NCBI RefSeq assembly: GCF_000153185.1
Contig: NZ_CH724151.1
Span: 325,154 to 389,153, forward strand
Origin: Reinekea blandensis MED297
GTDB lineage: Bacteria > Pseudomonadota > Gammaproteobacteria > Pseudomonadales > Natronospirillaceae
DNA length: 64,000 nt
Direction: 5' to 3'
Shown here piece after piece: positions 1-7,593 of this stretch (the first letter of the stretch is position 1; every line of letters starts with the position of its first letter). The position numbers and the translations under genes were made by a program. The notes beneath the pieces were generated by a model. The model had not been told where the DNA came from and made no database searches. It was given only the letters and a program-made list of their open reading frames with translations.

Positions 1-625
1 CTTCTTCCAGGAACATAAACTTGCGGGTCACCGGCAACAGCGCCATCTGGTCAGACGCAACAAAGTTCTCACCGATACCCAGACCAATCACCAGCGGCGA
101 ACCGGAACGCGCAACCACCAGGTGCTCCGGTTGGTTCTGATCAATAACAGCCATTCCGTAAGCACCCGTCATTTCTTTACGGGCTTCCTGTACAGCCTGC
201 AATAACGAACCAGTCGCTTTCAGCTTATCCAGGACGAGGTGGGCAATAACTTCGGTATCGGTATCGGAAACAAACTCATAGCCCTTGCCTCGCAGCATCT
301 CCCGCAACGACTCGTAGTTTTCGATAATCCCATTGTGTACCACCGCAATGTCTTCGGATCGATGCGGGTGAGCATTCACTTCATTCGGTTCACCATGCGT
401 TGCCCAGCGGGTATGTGCGATGCCCGTACCACCCGCATGCGGCTGCGACTGCAGCGCGTCCGCCAGTTCTGAGACCTTCCCGACCCGACGAACCCGGCTG
501 AGTTCACGATTGTTAATGATGGCAACTCCCGCGGAGTCATATCCGCGATACTCTAATCGTCGCAGTCCTTCTACCAGAATTTCAGCGACATCCCTTTGCG
601 CTACTGCACCAACGATTCCACACAT
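1..625 (-). CDS. glmS: Glucosamine-6-phosphate synthase (isomerising), N-terminal part
   Basis: Makes glucosamine-6-phosphate from fructose-6-phosphate and glutamine, the first step to UDP-GlcNAc. The start codon is at 625 on the minus strand and the protein opens [12 protein letters not shown], so Cys2 is the N-terminal nucleophile of the class II glutaminase domain. The gene runs off the left edge; only about 208 codons, essentially the glutaminase domain, are present. An AAGGAAG ribosome site lies just upstream of the ATG. It follows glmU on the same strand with a 139-base gap holding repeats and hairpins (see 648-752). Identification is from the motif and the glmU neighbour and is very secure. 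Confidence 0.95.
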   Translation of the reverse strand, partial: MCGIVGAVAQRDVAEILVEGLRRLEYRGYDSAGVAIINNRELSRVRRVGKVSELADALQSQPHAGGTGIAHTRWATHGEPNEVNAHPHRSEDIAVVHNGIIENYESLREMLRGKGYEFVSDTDTEVIAHLVLDKLKATGSLLQAVQEARKEMTGAYGMAVIDQNQPEHLVVARSGSPLVIGLGIGENFVASDQMALLPVTRKFMFLEE

Positions 626-647
626 AGTTTTCTTCCTTCTTAGCTAT

Positions 648-752
648 GCCCGGCTTAATGGTTATGTTCTTAAAGCCGGACGGGGTATAAAGCCGGACAA
701 CTCACTGGTTCGGGCCCGGAACACTAAGATCCAGCAGGCTACTGCGGCCTGC
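648..752 (-). promoter_or_regulatory. Structured glmS leader with alternative hairpins
   Basis: Directly seen: the 11-base repeat TAAAGCCGGAC occurs at 671-681 and again at 688-698 (plus-strand reading). The segment GCCCGGCTT at 648-656 is complementary to either copy, giving about 9 base pairs including one G-U. Only one pairing can form at a time, and the proximal hairpin ends about 22 bases before the glmS start. A separate 6-bp hairpin (GCAGGC 734-739 with GCCTGC 747-752) lies just after glmU. Inference: an attenuator-like or sRNA-target leader, or a glmU terminator plus leader. glmS is post-transcriptionally controlled in other bacteria, by GlmZ/GlmY or a ribozyme. Confidence 0.4.
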
Positions 753-764
753 CGGACGTTTAAT

Positions 765-2123
765 TTATTTCTTAACGGGTTTTTTCCAGTTGGCCAGCGA
801 CACCTGACGAGCGCGACCGACGGTCAGTTGATCCGCGGGCGCGGTTTTGGTCAGTACCGATCCGGCACCAATGAACGCACCGTCTTCGACTGTCACTGGC
901 GCAACCAGCGTTGAGTTAGAGCCCACAAAAGCACCATGACCGATCTGAGTCTGATGCTTATTCACACCGTCGTAATTACAGGTGATGGTACCCGCACCGA
1001 TGTTAGCGCCGTTCCCGACAGTGGTATCACCAATGTAACTCAGATGATTCACTTTGCTGCCGGCACCGATGTAAGCTTTTTTGGTTTCGACAAAGTTACC
1101 GACTTTGGCGCCGGCCTCTAGCTCGGTACCCGGGCGCAGTCTGGCATAAGGACCCACGGTAGCGTTATCGCCAATACGAGCATCTTCAATGACGGAGTTC
1201 GCTTCAATTACCGAGCCGGAAGCAATGGTTGCGTTTCGAATCAAGCAGTTCGAACGGATCACCACATTGTCCCCGAGGGTCACGTCGCCTTCAAAGACAC
1301 AGTTAACATCAATCCAGCAATCTTCGCCGGTCGTCAGGGTCCCTCGAACGTCAATGCGGTTCGGATCCTGCAGCGTGACCCCATTAGTCATTAATTGATC
1401 GGCCACCTGTAACTGATACCAGCGTTCCAGCTCGGCCAGTTGAATCCGGTTATTGACGCCCAGCGTTTCCTCTTCATCACAGGGGTGTACCGTTTGCACA
1501 GCCACCCCATCGGCCACCGCCATGGCGATCAGATCGGTCAGATAGTACTCACCCTGAGCATTGTTGTTCGACAGTCTGGGTAACCATTCATGCAGCATCC
1601 AGGCAGGAACGGCAATAATGCCGCTGTTGATTTCCTTAACCTTCAACTGCTCAGTATCGGCATCTTTATGTTCAACAATTTTCTGAACGTTGCCACCGTG
1701 GTCTCGAATAATGCGGCCGTAACCAGTCGGATCGGCCACATTCACCGTCAACAACCCCATGCTGTGCTGACCAACCTTAGACACCAGAACGGTCAGGGTT
1801 TCAGGCTTAGTCAGGGGAACATCGCCATAGAGAATCAACACGGCGCCTGCTTTTGGCAACTCAGGCAGCGCCTGAGCGACCGCATGACCAGTCCCTAGCT
1901 GTTCAGATTGCACACAAAACTTGATCTGCTGGTCATCAAAATATTGCCGGACTTCTTCCGCACCATGTCCAATCACCATGGAAATGTCCGATGTAAATTG
2001 ACGTGCAGTATTAATAACATGCGCGGCTAACGGAATACCGGCAAGACGATGGAGAACTTTCGGCTGCTTAGACTTCATCCTTGAGCCTTGACCCGCCGCT
2101 AAAACAACTACACTGACATCCAT
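765..2123 (-). CDS. glmU: Bifunctional GlmU (GlcN-1-P acetyltransferase / GlcNAc-1-P uridylyltransferase)
   Basis: Makes UDP-GlcNAc from glucosamine-1-phosphate in two cytoplasmic steps, for peptidoglycan, lipid A and here probably the EPS. The 452-residue length is normal. The N-terminal uridylyltransferase half opens with [13 protein letters not shown], the nucleotide-binding loop, and continues with the GDVPL motif. The C-terminal half is a left-handed beta-helix of hexapeptide repeats, with the acetyl-CoA-site region [11 protein letters not shown] and [11 protein letters not shown]. It starts at ATG 2123 with a GAGG-type ribosome site and is followed by glmS, so the two probably form one supply unit. 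Identification is secure. Confidence 0.97.
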   Translation of the reverse strand: MDVSVVVLAAGQGSRMKSKQPKVLHRLAGIPLAAHVINTARQFTSDISMVIGHGAEEVRQYFDDQQIKFCVQSEQLGTGHAVAQALPELPKAGAVLILYGDVPLTKPETLTVLVSKVGQHSMGLLTVNVADPTGYGRIIRDHGGNVQKIVEHKDADTEQLKVKEINSGIIAVPAWMLHEWLPRLSNNNAQGEYYLTDLIAMAVADGVAVQTVHPCDEEETLGVNNRIQLAELERWYQLQVADQLMTNGVTLQDPNRIDVRGTLTTGEDCWIDVNCVFEGDVTLGDNVVIRSNCLIRNATIASGSVIEANSVIEDARIGDNATVGPYARLRPGTELEAGAKVGNFVETKKAYIGAGSKVNHLSYIGDTTVGNGANIGAGTITCNYDGVNKHQTQIGHGAFVGSNSTLVAPVTVEDGAFIGAGSVLTKTAPADQLTVGRARQVSLANWKKPVKK

Positions 2124-2519
2124 TTCGTTTCCTCTTTAACTATTCATTGCAGGTTATCTGCGCCCATTCTAGACCGCATTCCCGTCAACGCAACCCGCCT
2201 TATGTCAAAATATTTCTGACAAAAATCAAAATCACATACTCGGATAGCTCTCTCTGACTGAGGCTGAAAGCCCAAACAAGTACAACCTAACCGCCAAAAC
2301 TGTCAAAAGTCCGTTCTCTCCTCCGAACCAGGCCTCACACAGGTAATACAGGGTTATTTCAGTCAAAAAGCCAACATTACAAACCGCCGAAGGCGTCAAA
2401 GCTCAGGCATTTGACGCTAATTTGTCACCGATTGAACTCAGTTGAACCCTGTCACACGCCTCAGAAGCCCGCCCTCGTATCATTTGCTCATCTTTAGAAC
2501 AAACTTCGGACTACGCTTC
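2124..2519. other. Divergent intergenic region with GTCAAA-type repeats
   Basis: This 396-base gap separates glmU (minus) from the first Fn3-like lipoprotein (plus). No convincing gene was seen. It holds two inverted repeats: TGTCA-N9-TGACA at 2203-2221 and GCGTCAAA-N9-TTTGACGC at 2393-2417. GTCAAAA also recurs at 2204-2210, 2302-2308 and near 2362. No good sigma-70 or sigma-54 promoter could be fixed by eye. The half-site TTTGAC/GTCAAA arrangement suggests operators for a dimeric regulator, but that is inference. Confidence 0.35.
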
Positions 2520-2942
2520 ATGACACGACATTCATTTACACTGCTGGTATTGCTTACATCGGTTTTGATGGGATGTCAGATTGAGCTCACGCCGATCTCA
2601 TCATCCGACAATACGACTAACCTAGCTGGCAATAACAGCTCCGGCTCAGTGGGCGATGGCTCAGTACCGATCAGTTCAAACTCTGCGACCGCAACGCTAT
2701 ATTGGTCTGCGCCGGTTGAGAGAATCAGTGGCGACATACTCACAGCCACGGATATTGGAGGATATGAGATCCGATACAAGAAAACAGACGAGACTACGTA
2801 CTCGACAATTGTCATCGAAGGTTCACAAACTGACCAGTACGCCATCACTGACCTTGAAGCCGGTGCGGATTACACCTTCGAAGTAGCGGTATTCGATACT
2901 GATGGCGTATACAGTCAGTTCGTTACCGCCGCACTTAACTGA
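2520..2942 (+). CDS. Fn3-like lipoprotein, paralog 1
   Basis: The start at 2520 is preferred over an upstream in-frame start at 2442 because it gives a clean lipoprotein signal (Arg3, hydrophobic stretch, lipobox LMGC with Cys19). No clear ribosome site is visible. A Ser/Asn/Gly-rich linker (about 25-55) is followed by one fibronectin-III-like domain with YWSAP near its start and the signature DIGGYEIRY. The product is about 140 residues, probably anchored in the outer membrane. It is the first of three tandem paralogs upstream of prsK. Function is unknown. The Fn3 call is by eye and suggests binding to polysaccharide or another envelope protein. Confidence 0.75.
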   Translation: MTRHSFTLLVLLTSVLMGCQIELTPISSSDNTTNLAGNNSSGSVGDGSVPISSNSATATLYWSAPVERISGDILTATDIGGYEIRYKKTDETTYSTIVIEGSQTDQYAITDLEAGADYTFEVAVFDTDGVYSQFVTAALN

Positions 2943-2954
2943 CATACTGATCGC

Positions 2955-2980
2955 AAATCCGCCGCTACAACGGCGGATTT
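2955..2980 (+). terminator. Hairpin terminator after lipoprotein 1
   Basis: A perfect 10-bp stem AAATCCGCCG (2955-2964) / CGGCGGATTT (2971-2980) with a 6-base loop starts 13 bases after the stop codon. The T-tract is only the TTT at the stem end. It probably separates lipoprotein 1 from lipoprotein 2. Confidence 0.6.
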
Positions 2981-3164
2981 ACTCGTTCCATCCGCCAAAC
3001 ACAACGACCTCATCACATTTCACTTAAAGCCAGATCACAGCTTCTTCAAACAATGATCACATCATGACAACTTGCTGAAAACCTTTGTTTTTTCGGTGAA
3101 AAACATCACACATTAGAACGTTTCGGTCACGCATAGTGTCGTAATATTTTACACATGAGTGACC

Positions 3165-3578
3165 ATGACGTTGAAACACATCTCATCAATCAGTTTAGCT
3201 GGCTGTCTATACTTACTTCTCACTGGTTGTCAGATCGAGCCTCTGCCGAAAAACACTGATTCATCATCGAGTGCATCAGATTCAGCTCCATCAGACACCC
3301 CGAGTACTAGGCCCGGGCAGACCCATGACATCATGGTATATTGGCAGGCACCAACAATACGCGTTAATGGAACCGCAATGCCGCAAGAACAAATTGCCGG
3401 TTACGAACTTCGTTTCCGAAACGAACTGACGACTGCTTATCAATCCATCATTCTGTCGCCCACAACCACGCAGTATCTGTTAGAGGATCAACCCACAAGC
3501 GACCAGCTGTCTATTGAAGTTGCAGTATTCGATCAGGAAGGCGTTTACAGCAGCTTTATTCCGGCGGCCATAAACTGA
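3165..3578 (+). CDS. Fn3-like lipoprotein, paralog 2
   Basis: 137 residues from ATG 3165. A GTG at 3159 in the same frame is possible, but GAGTGA sits suitably ahead of the ATG. The lipoprotein signal ends in LLTGC (Cys22). A Ser/Asp/Pro-rich linker (about 30-50) leads to a domain matching its neighbours: YWQAP, then RVNG, then IAGYELRFR, ending with EVAVFDQEGVYSSF, almost the same ending as paralog 1. The tandem position and shared motifs indicate duplication. It has its own 5' gap of 222 bases, so it is probably transcribed separately. Function is unknown; an envelope role linked to the EPS or PEP-CTERM system is inferred only from position. Confidence 0.75.
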   Translation: MTLKHISSISLAGCLYLLLTGCQIEPLPKNTDSSSSASDSAPSDTPSTRPGQTHDIMVYWQAPTIRVNGTAMPQEQIAGYELRFRNELTTAYQSIILSPTTTQYLLEDQPTSDQLSIEVAVFDQEGVYSSFIPAAIN

Positions 3579-3684
3579 AGAATGAACAAAAACAAAACTT
3601 GATCACATTTTAATTAAGAATCAGAAGCATTCATGGCATCATCCCCCTAAACTGGCCGCTAATAAGTTTTGTGTATCCCGTCAC

Positions 3685-4035
3685 ATGCCATACCCTTTTA
3701 ATCGCTCAATCATCGCAACGTTAGCAGCAGTGCTTTTGGTAAGCTCGTGCGAACTAACGCCGTTCGAGACGCTTCGCAAGGGAAACATTGCTCTTTACTG
3801 GACAGTGCCCTCCAGTCGGTTGAATGGCGACACACTCGCTATGGATGATATTGGCGGATACATCATTCGGATTTCCAATCGACGTTACGCTTTTTTTGAA
3901 ACCTATCGAATCAGCGATCCGAGACTTGAACAACTCCAGATTAACGATGTTCCAATCAACGGTAGCGAACTTGAGATTGCAACCTACGACACATCAGGAA
4001 GGCAAAGTCCATTTATCCGGGTCGATCTGCCTTAA
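3685..4035 (+). CDS. Fn3-like lipoprotein, paralog 3 (short)
   Basis: 116 residues with a signal ending LLVSSC (Cys22). Unlike its two neighbours it lacks the low-complexity linker and goes straight into the Fn3-like domain: YWTVPSSRLNGD, then DIGGYIIRIS, ending YDTSGRQSPF. No good ribosome site is visible before ATG 3685, so translation may be weak or the start uncertain. It is the most divergent of the three and could be degenerating or specialised. Function is unknown. Confidence 0.65.
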   Translation: MPYPFNRSIIATLAAVLLVSSCELTPFETLRKGNIALYWTVPSSRLNGDTLAMDDIGGYIIRISNRRYAFFETYRISDPRLEQLQINDVPINGSELEIATYDTSGRQSPFIRVDLP

Positions 4036-4080
4036 AACTCAGGTTTGTTAAAAAAACCGTCACCTTGTGTAGGATTCGAT

Positions 4081-4110
4081 TGTTATCTGCCCTACCTGCC
4101 CGCTATACTA
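4081..4110 (+). promoter_or_regulatory. Possible sigma-70 promoter for prsKRT
   Basis: TTGTTA (4081-4086) and TATACT (4105-4110) are separated by 18 bases, 64 bases before the prsK start. The -10 matches 5 of 6 and the -35 matches 4 of 6 consensus bases. Prediction by eye only. Confidence 0.4.
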
Positions 4111-4174
4111 CTACCGTTTCTCGCTCATGGATGAACCCGACGATAGACCTCTGTCGACGGGAAGAGATTAGGCA

Positions 4175-6190
4175 ATGGATTACCTGACCGTCGCACTTGC
4201 GGCAAATTTGACATCATTGGTCGCCACTGGCTGCTTACTTGCGCTTTTGGCATTCCAAAGCATCGCTCAGTCCTGGAAACGGATTGTTTTAGTCGGTGTC
4301 ACCGGACAATTTATCTGGGCACTTTCGACACTTTTAAGTTATTCCACCCAAATCGACCCGACTCTGCACCTGTACTCAGAGGTTTTACGATTTTCTCTTT
4401 GGCTGTTTTGCCTGTTCCTCTTATTAACTAAGCGAATATCACTCCCATCATGGCCGCTTAGCATGAAGCTGGCGGCGTCAACAGCCACCTTACTGATCCC
4501 CTTTAGCCTGGTGGTTATCCACAGCGCACAATCCTCGGTGTTATTGATTCGGTTTGGATTTGTGTTACTGGCCTGTGCGGCACTGATTTTTACCGAACAA
4601 GTAGTCCGGAACCTCAACACCCATAGAATGCTTAAACTTCTTGGACTCTGCTTGGCATTCCTCTTTGTTTACGACGTCTTGGCCTTTGGCCTGGATATTT
4701 CACTGACCAGCGTTTCTTCCCTTTTTATTCAAGGTCGATCCGCCTTGGCTTTTACCATTGCCATCGCATTAGCCATGGGTGCTCTGGTTTTCAATGATAA
4801 GAGTGATGCCGTCGCAATCTTTAGTGTTTCACGACCGGCTGCATTCTTTTCAACAGCGATTGTCTTTTCTGTCGTCTTGCTGGTATTGCTGTCGCTAGCC
4901 AATCTTTTTATTAAAAACCAGGGGTTTCTAGGGTCCTACTTATTTGCTTTAGCGCTCGCTGCAGCCTTATTTGTTTTTTTTGCGCTACTGGTCTCGAAGA
5001 CGCTTCGGCAGCATGCTGAAGTATTCTTAAGTAAACATTTTTTCAGCTTGAAATATGACTACCGTCAAGAATGGTTGAACGCATTACGCAAGCTATCTGA
5101 GCTCCAGTCGGCTCAGACCAATTACTATGACCAAATTCTAAAAATTCTTAAAGATGCCATGCGTGCTCCCGCAGGCAGCCTTTGGCTTAAACAAGGTTCG
5201 GAGCTTCGCATGGTCGCAGGAGACCGACCTAACGATGACAATGCTTCTGCCGTGCAAATCAACGAGCCGTTCATTCGTAAAATGGTAAAATCATCCTGGA
5301 TCTATGTTCCAAACTCACCATCGACCAGCCTTGCAGAAAACAATGAGCTACTGCCCGCCTGGGCGAAGACAGACACTTCGATCTGGCTTATTTCTCCACT
5401 CATTATTCAGATGAAGTTCATCGGTTTTGTCATATTGAACCGCCCAAGAGTGCATACCGATGTCACTTTTGAAGATCGTGACTTGATGACCAACCTGTCA
5501 ACTCAAATCGCCAGCCATATCCTTTTGCAACAGCAGGAAAGGGTAATCAGTGATTCGAAACAGCTGGAAACTTACAACCGCTTATCAGCCTTTGTCATGC
5601 ATGACATTAACAACGTTATCGCTCAGCTGTCACTCATTGGAAAGAATGCCGATCGTCATAAATCAAACCCCGCTTTCATTGACGATATGATCAAAACCGT
5701 AGGGAATGCGACTCAACGGATGCAGTCTTTAGTGCAAAAATTTAATCCGGGTTCTAAAGAAAAGCGCGAGACGATATTGGTTAGCCAATTAATATCCGAA
5801 TTGGAAAAAACCTTAGGAGATACGCGCCCTTCCCTGATCGTAGAAATTACCGATGACTTTTCTATAGAGGCGGACAAACAACGCCTGGCACTGGCCATTA
5901 AGAACTTAGTCCGCAATGCACAAGAAGTTAGCCCAAATGAAGGATCGGTCATCCTAAGTGCGAAACAAACGGCCTATGGCCCATCGATCACTATCAGCGA
6001 CGACGGACCGGGTATGACCCAACAGTTCATTAGCGAAGAGCTGTTCCGGCCATTCTCTACAACAAAAGAAGAATCTGGTATCGGCATTGGTGCCTACCTG
6101 ACTAAATCCTATCTCGAACATCTTGGTGCGGCCTTAAATGTCGTCAGTCATATTGGTAAAGGCAGCAAATTCGAGATTCTGTTTCCATAA
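4175..6190 (+). CDS. prsK: PEP-CTERM/XrtA system histidine kinase PrsK
   Basis: Membrane sensor kinase pairing with PrsR. The N-terminal ~270 residues are hydrophobic with multiple membrane helices. A GAF-like segment follows (about 300-455), then the dimerisation/phosphoacceptor region with His476 in FVMHDINNV and a HATPase domain showing N-box NLVRNAQEVSP, DDGPGM and the G2 region GIGIGAYL near the C-terminus. At 671 residues and followed 11 bases later by a sigma-54-type regulator, it matches the known PrsK architecture. The signal sensed is unknown. PrsK/PrsR are proposed from comparative genomics to control PEP-CTERM protein genes together with RpoN. Confidence 0.9.
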   Translation: MDYLTVALAANLTSLVATGCLLALLAFQSIAQSWKRIVLVGVTGQFIWALSTLLSYSTQIDPTLHLYSEVLRFSLWLFCLFLLLTKRISLPSWPLSMKLAASTATLLIPFSLVVIHSAQSSVLLIRFGFVLLACAALIFTEQVVRNLNTHRMLKLLGLCLAFLFVYDVLAFGLDISLTSVSSLFIQGRSALAFTIAIALAMGALVFNDKSDAVAIFSVSRPAAFFSTAIVFSVVLLVLLSLANLFIKNQGFLGSYLFALALAAALFVFFALLVSKTLRQHAEVFLSKHFFSLKYDYRQEWLNALRKLSELQSAQTNYYDQILKILKDAMRAPAGSLWLKQGSELRMVAGDRPNDDNASAVQINEPFIRKMVKSSWIYVPNSPSTSLAENNELLPAWAKTDTSIWLISPLIIQMKFIGFVILNRPRVHTDVTFEDRDLMTNLSTQIASHILLQQQERVISDSKQLETYNRLSAFVMHDINNVIAQLSLIGKNADRHKSNPAFIDDMIKTVGNATQRMQSLVQKFNPGSKEKRETILVSQLISELEKTLGDTRPSLIVEITDDFSIEADKQRLALAIKNLVRNAQEVSPNEGSVILSAKQTAYGPSITISDDGPGMTQQFISEELFRPFSTTKEESGIGIGAYLTKSYLEHLGAALNVVSHIGKGSKFEILFP

Positions 6191-6201
6191 GGGAGTATGA
6201 A

Positions 6202-7593
6202 ATGGACGATATGGAAAAAACGTTACTGATCATTGAAGATGACGAAGGGCTCCAAAGTCAGCTTAAATGGCATTTTGATGATTTCGATACCACCATCATA
6301 ACCGCAGGAACACGGCAGGAAGCATTGACCGCCGTAAAAAACTACCAACCTACGGTAGTTCTTCAGGATCTTGGTTTACCTCCCGATGATGAGGGCGTTG
6401 ATGAAGGATTTCGATGCATCCAGGACATACTTAAAGTCGCACCAGACAGTAAAATTGTTGTTTTAACCGGGAAAAACGATCACAAAAACGCTTTAAAATC
6501 GATTCAGTATGGTGCCTATGATTTTTATTTTAAGCCGGTTGATACAGATAAACTTGACCATGTCGTTGATCAAGCGTTTCGAATTGCACGATTAGAGCAG
6601 GAGAATCGTGAACCTTCAGAACTGGACAACTCCATCAACGGCATCATTACCGCAAACAGCAAAATGAAATCTGTTTGCCGGATGATCGAAAAAATTGCAC
6701 ACACCAACGTCACAGCGACACTCATCGGCGAAAGCGGTACAGGCAAAGAGCTGCTGGCACGGTCAATCCACCGCCTGAGTGAACAGGCACAACAGCCGTT
6801 TATTGCAATTAACTGCGCAGCCGTACCTGAAAACCTCATGGAAAGTGAGTTATTCGGTTATGAAAAAGGCGCTTTTACCGGCGCAGCCTCCACTACCGTT
6901 GGTAAAGTGGAACAGGCGAATGGAGGAACCCTGTTTCTGGATGAAATAGGAGACATGCCGTTACCGTTACAAGCAAAACTTCTTCGTTTTCTTCAGGAGC
7001 GTACGATTGAACGAGTCGGTGGCCGAAAAGAAATCGCAGTTAATCTGCGTGTTATCTGTGCGACTAATAAAAATCTGGATGAGATGGTAAAAGACGGTTC
7101 TTTCCGTGAGGATCTTTATTATCGAATTTGTGAAATCGTAGTCGATATCCCTGCCTTGCGTGAACGCGGAACCGACAGTCTGCTGATTGCCAAGCACATG
7201 TTAAGCCGCTACTCGAAGAGTATGGGTACCCGAAACATGAGCTTTTCAGATCAGGCTTTGAACGCTATCGAAGCCTACTCCTGGCCTGGAAACATCCGTG
7301 AGGTTGAAAACAAAGTCAAACGCGCCGTCGTATTGGCCGATGGTGCCAATATTGGCGTGGAAGACCTGGGCATTCCACAGTCTGAAGACATCACGTCAAC
7401 AATCAATTTAAAAGAAGCCAGAAGAACTGCTGAAATCGAAGCGATTTCATCTGCTTTGCACATGACAGATCAGAATATTTCAGCGGCGGCCAAATTACTC
7501 GGAGTAACGCGACCAACACTCTATGACATGCTGAAAAAATATAATCTTTCGGCAGGGAACGGAAGCAATATTGCAGGAGAAAGTAAGTCATGA
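6202..7593 (+). CDS. prsR: PEP-CTERM-box response regulator PrsR (sigma-54 activator)
   Basis: Three-domain NtrC-type activator. The receiver domain (1-120) has acidic pair Asp13/Asp14, phosphoacceptor Asp56 in LQDLGLP and Lys111. The AAA+ domain (about 145-370) has Walker A GESGTGKE (176-183), the sigma-54 contact loop GAFTGA (223-228) and Walker B LFLDEIGDM. A Fis-type helix-turn-helix closes it (SAAAKLLGVTRPTLYDML). Intact GAFTGA means it should activate RpoN promoters. I found no convincing -24/-12 element beside the local genes, so targets may lie outside the window. It is co-transcribed with prsK and overlaps prsT by 4 bases. Confidence 0.93.
   Translation: MDDMEKTLLIIEDDEGLQSQLKWHFDDFDTTIITAGTRQEALTAVKNYQPTVVLQDLGLPPDDEGVDEGFRCIQDILKVAPDSKIVVLTGKNDHKNALKSIQYGAYDFYFKPVDTDKLDHVVDQAFRIARLEQENREPSELDNSINGIITANSKMKSVCRMIEKIAHTNVTATLIGESGTGKELLARSIHRLSEQAQQPFIAINCAAVPENLMESELFGYEKGAFTGAASTTVGKVEQANGGTLFLDEIGDMPLPLQAKLLRFLQERTIERVGGRKEIAVNLRVICATNKNLDEMVKDGSFREDLYYRICEIVVDIPALRERGTDSLLIAKHMLSRYSKSMGTRNMSFSDQALNAIEAYSWPGNIREVENKVKRAVVLADGANIGVEDLGIPQSEDITSTINLKEARRTAEIEAISSALHMTDQNISAAAKLLGVTRPTLYDMLKKYNLSAGNGSNIAGESKS

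Noticed and set aside
420-914. 164-codon plus ORF opposite glmS and glmU
   Set aside because: Antisense shadow of two secure genes; Arg/Ser/Thr-rich with no domain.
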